This document shows, piece after piece, positions 17,901 through 22,050 of a DNA stretch of 22,050 nt. The notes below the pieces were generated by a model. The model was not told where the DNA came from. It did not search any database and saw nothing but the letters and a program-made list of their open reading frames with translations. Numbering within the stretch: position 1 is the stretch's first letter; every line of letters starts with the position of its first letter. The translations under genes and the position numbers were made by a program. Origin of the DNA: JBAZCO01 sp041654915 (GTDB lineage Bacteria > Bacillota > Clostridia > Christensenellales > DTU072); assembly GCA_041654915.1 (NCBI GenBank), contig JBAZCO010000019.1, positions 1 to 22,050 on the forward strand. Reading direction: 5' to 3'.

Positions 17901-18588
17901 TAGAGTTATTAACTCTTGCCGCAGGTATAACAAAACCATTAGTATTCGTTATATTATAATTGACTCTTGTTTTATAATCAGAATAATCGTAACCTTCACT
18001 ATCAGCTATAGTGAATTGATTTTCTACATTATTAATATATACATATTCATATTGAAAAATTGGTGAAACTGAAAATTCCATTACACCTGCATTTTGACTT
18101 AAATCTGTACTAGAAATAATATTGAATACCATTACAAAAGAATGTTTATTATTAGAGGAAGTATTTACTACCCAATCATCATTTTCGTCTTCATAATAAT
18201 ACGTATCTTCAGTCGTATTAACATAAAATCCATATTCTTTTCCGATATATATGTAATCGCCACAAACCGTAAATAATTCTTTGGGTATAATATTAATGAT
18301 AGGATCATCAGCGGTTATGGTCAAACTATTTGTCCCATTACTCCTTGTTATATTAGATGTACTTTTATAAAGCAAGCTCGTATAGCTTAATATAGAATAA
18401 CTAAAACCATTATATGAAAAATAATCATCATCAGTATATGAATCATATTTTCCTTGATATATTTCTATTTCTGTTATTGAATCTGCGTAAGCACTTCCGT
18501 TATTAATATTTACAATAAGAAAACTACTTATTATAATTGCACATGCTACTAGAATCATAAAAATCCTATATTTTTTGTTTGTTCTCAT
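14902..18588 (-). CDS. Large secreted protein with GLUG-like repeats
   Basis: 1228 residues, rich in Asn, Ser, Thr and Tyr. A signal peptide is clear: NKKYR, a hydrophobic core, and probable cleavage after SAYA (residue 35). A Gly-rich hydrophobic stretch at about 299-345 (DVVGIVLGLVKCIPGAGN and following) stands out in an otherwise polar protein and could insert into membranes or pack as a hairpin. The middle looks like beta-sandwich modules. About 1030-1195 carries GLUG-like repeats such as GGIAGVNYGTISVG, GGIAGRNVGTITGG and GGLVGYNNGGTIND, known from bacterial surface adhesins. The C-terminus has no LPXTG or membrane anchor and ends in AGNRRTGYPI. AAGGAGTG precedes the ATG. It lies directly before the ABC transporter. 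Likely exported and surface-associated; binding partner unknown. Confidence 0.8.
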   Translation of the reverse strand: MRTNKKYRIFMILVACAIIISSFLIVNINNGSAYADSITEIEIYQGKYDSYTDDDYFSYNGFSYSILSYTSLLYKSTSNITRSNGTNSLTITADDPIINIIPKELFTVCGDYIYIGKEYGFYVNTTEDTYYYEDENDDWVVNTSSNNKHSFVMVFNIISSTDLSQNAGVMEFSVSPIFQYEYVYINNVENQFTIADSEGYDYSDYKTRVNYNITNTNGFVIPAARVNNSNNPFYQEEERYYLKDICYSMSLLNEQELNEGNGTIYNPNNDIGSYFTYFDYRYDGLTRKNGEFPVEETVNLAEDVVGIVLGLVKCIPGAGNVVSAIETGILIGNTVYDGLQFANGIVNYVNDSNISVNNGLISATNYYANRDDQIQYYGQLMKTAGIVVNTDDNSSIWYTKGDSNTGYFQVGHSALNGQEPYYTRLQREIGLVVVDTEGYSKAQCSSYDIMLRDPNYKTVTIDEEESVYLLPNGVNYFEFDPTYTSNYLLKINTLDTLEVYFNGNLLSGSENQYNIIISAGSQNNLEIHKNGTGCITTFTISPSSNLNNINVNSNGNYLIKQDFNNDSYKKIVLSNGNLQITNIFTIENGQFINYTFDNQAIYGTDCLSIPITEGVKYFLLYNTNTTALTTNLSFENVNSLSVGSNSGNIERNWQYYKFTVPSTGSYAFSCAFINASISMGIWNANFQKLDGISSTNAIVIYDLTQNQNIWIGLRNDTLVEVNGTITANTTQNSFKWKLNGSNISGQSKSLERGTTYNLQFWINNDCQILDFEKVNGSSYFSTSANGDIIISESCPIGTNVIQIRAFADDTHEVSYTYFLNITTTYETKIKITGQLNNQTQLGFSWQTYITGITAFKYTISSSSTTERSVSVSGTSGSVDIISYVSTSVAIVDITITKITLNGTERIYNSTTAQYVNLSTRFKGGTGTEADPYLIEYPRHFNNIYKVSNSSNSNRNNIYYKQTKGLYFGNTATRSGVEFYGHYYGNVKGILEVNISSSRLVIGGLFDYNYGSISGIIASEITINSTGSGALVGSIVGINYAGGEVSGPVLATYNITAKNYSDGSTGGIAGVNYGTISVGLCGGTIISKADTGGIAGRNVGTITGGSCSANITYYHYGSTNRSIGGLVGYNNGGTINDCDFTGTVTYGGMTSSGSSLSGSSSDSRTLAPYIGILVGYNSGTLNSNCEASGTVNVGTLHTETWTTGVWPFKTTHTWNQAQYAGNRRTGYPI

Positions 18589-18728
18589 ACTTCACTCCTT
18601 AATTTGTATTCAAAATTATAAATATAGTTTAGCATGAATTTTTGTAGTAATAATTGTCATATTATTGCAGCTTTTGTATTTTTATGTCGAATATAAGGAA
18701 TAAGTTATTATTTGCTTAAATTAAAATA

Positions 18729-19013
18729 TTAATCAGTCGCTTCTTCTGTATTATTAAATTTTTTTAATTTTCTATTTATATATCTTAAACATAAAAGAGC
18801 CGTGATGGTAAATAAAATGCCCGATCCTAATGCAACAAGTCCGAGAATAAAATAAGCATTGATTTCATTAGAAATATTTACTATAGTTAAAATTAATCCT
18901 ATGATTATAATAATAATAAATACAATTAAATATAATTTGATAAAGTTTTTGCTTCGATTGTAACTTTTTCTATATTCTTGAAGTAATTCTTTTTCATTCC
19001 TACTTAATGCCAT
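18729..19013 (-). CDS. Small two-TM membrane protein
   Basis: A 94-residue protein I do not recognise. A charged N-terminus (SRNEKELLQEYRKSYNRSK) is followed by two membrane segments (LYLIVFIIIIIIGLILTIV and AYFILGLVALGSGILFTITA) and a basic tail (RYINRKLKK). I start it at the ATG at 19013 because AAGGAGG lies five bases upstream; an in-frame ATG at 19052 has no such site. It lies upstream of the secreted GLUG protein on the same strand (140-bp gap) and shares its AT-rich composition, so it may belong to the same surface-protein/transporter module. Confidence 0.65.
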   Translation of the reverse strand: MALSRNEKELLQEYRKSYNRSKNFIKLYLIVFIIIIIIGLILTIVNISNEINAYFILGLVALGSGILFTITALLCLRYINRKLKKFNNTEEATD

Positions 19014-19140
19014 TTTTGCCTCCTTATCCCCTTTAGGTTTACGTTGTTGCATTGCGTGAGATTTGCACTATAAATCTTGATTAGATGTTATCATAATTGG
19101 AATATCTTGTCAATATAGATCGTCAATTATTGGTCACATT

Positions 19141-19340
19141 TCACGCAAAAATGTGATTTACGGTTATTCCGCAGTTGTAGCTTACTTCTATCTCTTTGGG
19201 AGCGGTGACCTTTATCTCGCGCATGAGACTTTTGAACACCATTTCGTCGAAGGTGTCTAGTTTGTCGCCAGTATTGAGGAGCTTGATGATTTCCTCTTTG
19301 CGGTAGTCGTCTAACTGCGTTTTGCCAAGCTTAAGGTAGG
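19141..19340 (-). pseudogene. Serine recombinase, C-terminal remnant
   Basis: The last ~65 residues of a - strand open frame read LDDYRKEEIIKLLNTG ... FDEMVFKSLMREIKVTAPKE followed by IEVSYNCGITV and a stop. This resembles the C-terminal end of large serine recombinases (F-D-E-x-x-F-x-x-L-V-x-x-I-x-V ... I-E-F-x-x-x-x-G). The catalytic N-terminal domain is absent: upstream the frame continues as low-quality sequence into the antisense of the tRNA half. I infer the stub of a recombinase left at the island end; recognition is by motif only. Confidence 0.55.
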
Positions 19341-19360
19341 TAAATAATTGTAAATCGCTT

Positions 19361-19397
19361 TTTGGCACCATAGAATTTGGCACCCGATTTGGCACCC
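19361..19397. repeat. Three short direct repeats, candidate integrase arm sites
   Basis: TTTGGCACC occurs at 19361, 19376 and 19388 (steps of 15 and 12 bp); the last two extend to TTTGGCACCC. An inverted copy GTGCCAAAA lies at 19476-19484. They lie 50-170 bp from the core of the tRNA 3' half and resemble the repeats at 10507-10529, suggesting arm-type sites of related integrases. Confidence 0.45.
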
Positions 19398-19531
19398 TTT
19401 TATTATGATACAGACTGAAAGTTGTGAAAGTTAGGGAAGATATTGAATGGGATGTGCGATACAAACGGCGCAAAAGTGCCAAAAGTGCTTGAAATAGCAC
19501 CAAATGAAAGTTGTTAGACATAACTAACTTG

Positions 19532-19577
19532 CCTCCTAAGCGACAGGCCGTTGGTTCGAATCCAATATCGAACGCCA
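19532..19577 (+). pseudogene. tRNA-Arg(CCU) 3' half (attachment site)
   Basis: From the core CCTCCTAAG (19532-19540) the sequence is a canonical tRNA 3' half: loop CTCCTAA, stem strand GCGAC, variable loop AGGCC, T-stem GTTGG/CCAAT with loop TTCGAAT, acceptor strand ATCGAAC, discriminator G and CCA (19575-19577). The required 5' strands (GTTCGAT for the acceptor, GCTC-like D-arm) are absent upstream, so no tRNA can form. It lies beside the tyrosine integrase gene and marks an integration junction. The matching 5' half is not in this window. Confidence 0.85.
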
Positions 19578-19585
19578 TTGCACAA

Positions 19586-19612
19586 AAAAGCCACTCATTT
19601 TGAGTGGCTTTT
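19586..19612. terminator. Intrinsic terminator, probably bidirectional
   Basis: AAAAGCCACTC (19586-19596) and GAGTGGCTTTT (19602-19612) form a perfect 11-bp stem with a 5-nt loop and T/A tails on both sides. It follows the tRNA 3' half as expected for a tRNA terminator and can also stop the convergent integrase transcript. Confidence 0.9.
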
Positions 19613-19658
19613 GTTTGATTGTTATTAAGGGTTTCTAATACTTGTTTATCTTGTTTGA

Positions 19659-21050
19659 TTATCCAAATAGATTGTTTAATTTCTCCGCAGCTTCCTTGTC
19701 GCTTGACTTTAGGAAGTGGCTATACACATCTGTTGTGGTGCTTGTCCTTGCGTGTCCAGCTCTTCCGCTCACTATTACTAGTGGCACCCCTGCCATTATC
19801 TGCAAGGTGATGTTAGTATGTCTTAAGCTGTGCAGCGTTACTTGCGGTAGGTTGTTATCCTTGCATATCTTTTTCAGCCAGAACATCACTACGCTAGGGT
19901 TAATCTTCTCCCCGAATTCAGCCGTAAATATTCTGCCTGTATTTATCCACCTATCGCCTAAGTTTTTGGCTAATTCTTTTTGCCACTCTTTGTATTCTCT
20001 TAATTGTTCTATTAGATTATCTGGAATACTTATTGTGCGTTTGCTGCTCTCTGTTTTTGGCTCTTTCTCTATTACGCCCATCCCAACAACGGTTGTCACG
20101 CTCCTAGCTACAGTCAAGGTTCCTTGCTCGAAGTCTATATCATCCCATTCCAAGCCACACAGTTCGCCTCTTCTTAATCCTGTAAGCAATAGTGTCATTA
20201 TTGCTGTTTTTGCTTTTATGTTGTCGGTTCTTTGTAAAGCCGCATACAGTTGTTTAGATTGTATATCATCTAGGTGTTCTATTTGCACCTTTGGCTTTTT
20301 GGGGAATTCTATGTAGTCTGCGGAAGCCCAGTTGTCTTGAATTAGCCTTTGTCTTTTTGCGACGGCTAAAATTGCCCTAACCGTTCTTTTAACCTTATGT
20401 ATGGTTTCATGAGCGTAGAGTTTTAGCTCTTTCTCAACATCAAATAACGAATGTATTGTAGTGTTTAGTGCTTTAGCTATCTTTTTTGCGGAGTTTTCTT
20501 TAATGTTAGTTCCTTTGAGTGCAGCAGTTAACATTCCTTTGCCTGTTTTTATTGCTACATCACTGTAATATAAATCCAGCTTTTCCATACGGTCTCTTAT
20601 CTTGTCTACTTTCGGTGCAATTGTAACTTTCTCCATTTTCAGTTTATCTATTTTGTCATAGAAGTTTTGAATGATTCGCGGAGTTAAGTCGGCTAGCTTA
20701 TATCCGCCTATGTACTGACATGCAAGCTTTATTGCCCTTATTGAATTTGCATAATATGACGCACTGTTTTCAGTCTTACATTTTTCAAGCCAGGATTCAG
20801 CGAATTCCTTAAAGGTGATTCTGTCATCGGCGGCATTCGCTTCACTGCAGTCGAATTGCTTTTTCAGTTTTTCTTCGTACTCCTTTGCTACAATAATCAC
20901 TTCCCTTTTCGCTTGTTTTGTAGAAAGGCTTTCAGGCGGTTGCCAAGTCATAGACCGCACAATTTCTTTGCCGGTGCCTTTATCTTTCATCTTTACTTGC
21001 ACACGGTATACAATACCATTCTTGTTTTCTCTGCAACTTATTGATGCCAT
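19659..21050 (-). CDS. int: Tyrosine integrase with XRE-like insertion
   Basis: 463-residue site-specific recombinase, presumably for the element to the right. Residues ~1-65 form the arm-binding AP2-like domain (YRVQVKMKDKGTGKEIVRS); the core-binding domain starts at ~78 (TFKEFAESWLE). The catalytic domain has all key residues: Arg293 (TGLRRGEL), Lys332 (EPKTESSKRT), His407/Arg410 (HSLRHTN), His433 (GHARTSTTT) and Tyr443 (DVYSH). At ~155-205 the core-binding domain is interrupted by a segment resembling a Cro/C1 helix-turn-helix (YYSDVAIKTGKGMLTAALKG then SAKKIAKALNTTIHSLF), which makes it longer than the usual ~380-400. AGGAGG precedes the ATG. Its 3' end lies 82 bp from the tRNA 3' half, the normal position beside an attachment site. 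Confidence 0.93.
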   Translation of the reverse strand: MASISCRENKNGIVYRVQVKMKDKGTGKEIVRSMTWQPPESLSTKQAKREVIIVAKEYEEKLKKQFDCSEANAADDRITFKEFAESWLEKCKTENSASYYANSIRAIKLACQYIGGYKLADLTPRIIQNFYDKIDKLKMEKVTIAPKVDKIRDRMEKLDLYYSDVAIKTGKGMLTAALKGTNIKENSAKKIAKALNTTIHSLFDVEKELKLYAHETIHKVKRTVRAILAVAKRQRLIQDNWASADYIEFPKKPKVQIEHLDDIQSKQLYAALQRTDNIKAKTAIMTLLLTGLRRGELCGLEWDDIDFEQGTLTVARSVTTVVGMGVIEKEPKTESSKRTISIPDNLIEQLREYKEWQKELAKNLGDRWINTGRIFTAEFGEKINPSVVMFWLKKICKDNNLPQVTLHSLRHTNITLQIMAGVPLVIVSGRAGHARTSTTTDVYSHFLKSSDKEAAEKLNNLFG

Positions 21051-21120
21051 ATTGATACCTCCTATTATGGTTTTTCAAGACAAACAATATCGTAAAGAAC
21101 TTTCAAAGTCTATCAAAAAC

Positions 21121-21318
21121 CTAAATGTTTATATTACTTGAAAGTATCTCTTCTAAATCGTCTATGTTAAGCAATATTTTATTACCTAACCTTATATTAT
21201 GTACCTTGCCTTGCTTGCAAATTTCACGCAAAAAATACCTTGATATCTTAGAATCCTTGTCCTTACTCAATATGTGACTATGTGCTTCCTCAATTGTTCT
21301 CATTCTTGGTATTGCCAT
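21121..21318 (-). CDS. Small helix-turn-helix protein, probable excisionase
   Basis: 65 residues. RTIEEAHSHI ... SRYFLREICKQGKVHNIRLG followed by KILLNIDDLEEIL has the pattern of MerR-like/excisionase HTH proteins (helix, turn, helix, then a G-x-K wing and a final helix). Placement directly upstream of the integrase on the same strand supports a role in controlling excision. The ATG at 21318 is preceded by GGAGG (+ strand CCTCC at 21328-21332). It overlaps the holin gene by 29 bp. Alternative: a repressor-like DNA-binding protein. Confidence 0.7.
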   Translation of the reverse strand: MAIPRMRTIEEAHSHILSKDKDSKISRYFLREICKQGKVHNIRLGNKILLNIDDLEEILSSNINI

Positions 21319-21610
21319 TATTAATATCCTCCTTTTCTTTTGACAGTTGCTTAATAACTTGGTTTGTTCCCGTTGCGCTAAGACCGCTTGCTCCGCCTGT
21401 TGTTATTGCGGCCAAAACATTGGTTGCTAGTATAATCTCAGGTACTATGTAATAGCAAAGCACACCTAATACCGCCCCTAATCCGGCAGATATTAATGGA
21501 ATAAGGCGCTTGAAAGTTTCGTTGCTTTTTACTGCATGCTTAATTAGATTAACCGTCCAATAGACAATGGTCGCTATCGCCGGCACGCTTATTACTTGTA
21601 AATACTCCAT
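21290..21610 (-). CDS. Phage holin-like protein
   Basis: 106 residues with two to three membrane segments (VPAIATIVYWTVNLI; LIPLISAGLGAVLGVLCYYIV; a weaker Ala/Gly-rich one near 62-80) and a polar tail KQLSKEKEDINNGNTKNENN. Size, topology and charged tail fit a clostridial-phage holin, which forms pores in the cytoplasmic membrane at lysis. AGGAGAG precedes the ATG. No endolysin is seen in the window; it may lie further to the right. The tail overlaps the start of the excisionase-like gene. Confidence 0.7.
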   Translation of the reverse strand: MEYLQVISVPAIATIVYWTVNLIKHAVKSNETFKRLIPLISAGLGAVLGVLCYYIVPEIILATNVLAAITTGGASGLSATGTNQVIKQLSKEKEDINNGNTKNENN

Positions 21611-21622
21611 TCTTCTCTCCTT

Positions 21623-21925
21623 TTATTTATGAGCGTTTCGCTCAAGCAAATAACCATAAAGCTCTTTGTCAACCTTGCTGTACTCTTCCAAAGCTACGCA
21701 CATTTCTCCGTTGTTCTTGCCGTCACGAAGGGCTATGCTGTTAGCTTCGGTCAATCTGCCTATCGCGTTGATGTTTTTTAGGATAAGAATATTTTCCTTT
21801 GCCATTTCTTTATCCCGCTGTTCATCTCTCTTGTCTTTGCCTTTGAAGTACCTCTGCAAAAAGAAAAGCGCCATACCTGATATGACGCTTGCCCCAATGC
21901 TAAATATTATTGTTACCGCTTGCAT
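21623..21925 (-). CDS. Small phage membrane protein, hypothetical
   Basis: 100 residues: one N-terminal membrane anchor (VTIIFSIGASVISGMALFFL) followed by a basic, helical, probably coiled cytoplasmic part (KGKDKRDEQRDKEMAKENIL) and a conserved-looking tail (EEYSKVDKELYGYLLERN). GGGAGG precedes the ATG. It lies 12 bp upstream of the holin gene on the same strand. Proteins of this layout are common next to holins in Bacillota prophages; the function is not known. Confidence 0.7.
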   Translation of the reverse strand: MQAVTIIFSIGASVISGMALFFLQRYFKGKDKRDEQRDKEMAKENILILKNINAIGRLTEANSIALRDGKNNGEMCVALEEYSKVDKELYGYLLERNAHK

Positions 21926-21935
21926 AAACCCTCCC

Positions 21936-22050
21936 TCAGCAGTCCTCGGTTTCGCCCATAACCGACTTTAACCGCTCATAGAAAAACTCGTATGTTATCG
22001 GCTCGCCGTCATAATCGCCAGTGTAGACTTCGCCTCCGCCGTCAAGGAGT
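21936..22050 (-). CDS. Unknown phage gene, C-terminal end only
   Basis: An open frame enters from the right edge and ends at TGA (21936-21938). The visible 37 residues include GGGEVYTGDYDGEPITYEFF and end in GETEDC. It lies 10 bp upstream of the small membrane protein on the same strand, so it is part of the same operon. By position it could be a virion structural gene or another lysis-region gene; nothing visible identifies it. Confidence 0.55.
   Translation of the reverse strand, partial: LLDGGGEVYTGDYDGEPITYEFFYERLKSVMGETEDC

Noticed and set aside
19505..19577. Functional tRNA rebuilt from sequence upstream of the 3' half
   Set aside because: The anticodon stem pairs 4 of 5 and GTTAG/CTAAC gives a chance hairpin, but there is no strand matching acceptor ATCGAAC and no GG-containing D-loop.
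19141..19578. A 145-residue - strand open frame as one real gene
   Set aside because: Its first ~20 residues are antisense to the tRNA 3' half and the middle is antisense to the repeats; only the last ~65 residues look like a protein family, so I kept only a recombinase remnant.
19642..20316. A + strand 224-residue open frame
   Set aside because: It is a shadow of the integrase gene, whose - strand frame has complete catalytic motifs.

Overview
The window falls into two very different parts. The left part (1 to about 9.85 kb) is core metabolism: a tightly packed de novo pyrimidine (UMP) operon on the + strand in the order pyrB (3' end only), pyrC, carA, carB, pyrK, pyrD, pyrF, pyrE. Neighbouring genes overlap by a few bases, with ATGA/GTGA/TTGA-type junctions. 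An HSL-family esterase gene follows. The pyrK plus pyrD(B) pair (NAD-dependent dihydroorotate dehydrogenase), strong AGGAGG ribosome sites and the general protein character suggest a Bacillota (Clostridia-like) bacterium, probably uncultured. No ribosomal RNA or other marker is present to fix the taxon.

The right part (about 10.1 to 22.05 kb) is accessory DNA built around tRNA-Arg(CCU). It contains an intact tRNA-Arg(CCU) gene with CCA and a terminator. To its left are two identical 39-nt 5' halves of another tRNA-Arg(CCU), and 8.9 kb to its right is an orphan 3' half with its own terminator. All four share the core CCTCCTAAG in the anticodon loop, which marks this as a repeatedly used integration site. 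Between the intact tRNA and the 3' half lies an island: an IS3-type transposase remnant, a small unknown gene, a WYL regulator, a MacB/FtsX-type ABC transporter, a 1228-residue secreted protein with GLUG-like repeats, a small two-TM protein, and the C-terminal stub of a serine recombinase. The transporter, surface-protein and small-membrane genes are clearly AT-richer than the pyr operon. To the right of the 3' half is the end of a second element, probably a prophage: a tyrosine integrase with an XRE-like insertion, an excisionase-like small protein, a holin, a small membrane protein and a truncated gene, all on the - strand.

The most notable observation is in the housekeeping part. CarA, the glutaminase subunit of carbamoyl-phosphate synthetase, has lost its whole catalytic triad (Cys to Gly249, His to Gln334, Glu to Asp336), yet it is full length and embedded in an otherwise intact operon with a normal-looking CarB. 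This suggests a bacterial carbamoyl-phosphate synthetase fed by free ammonia rather than by glutamine. The second notable observation is the array of tRNA halves, one of which keeps a near-consensus promoter.
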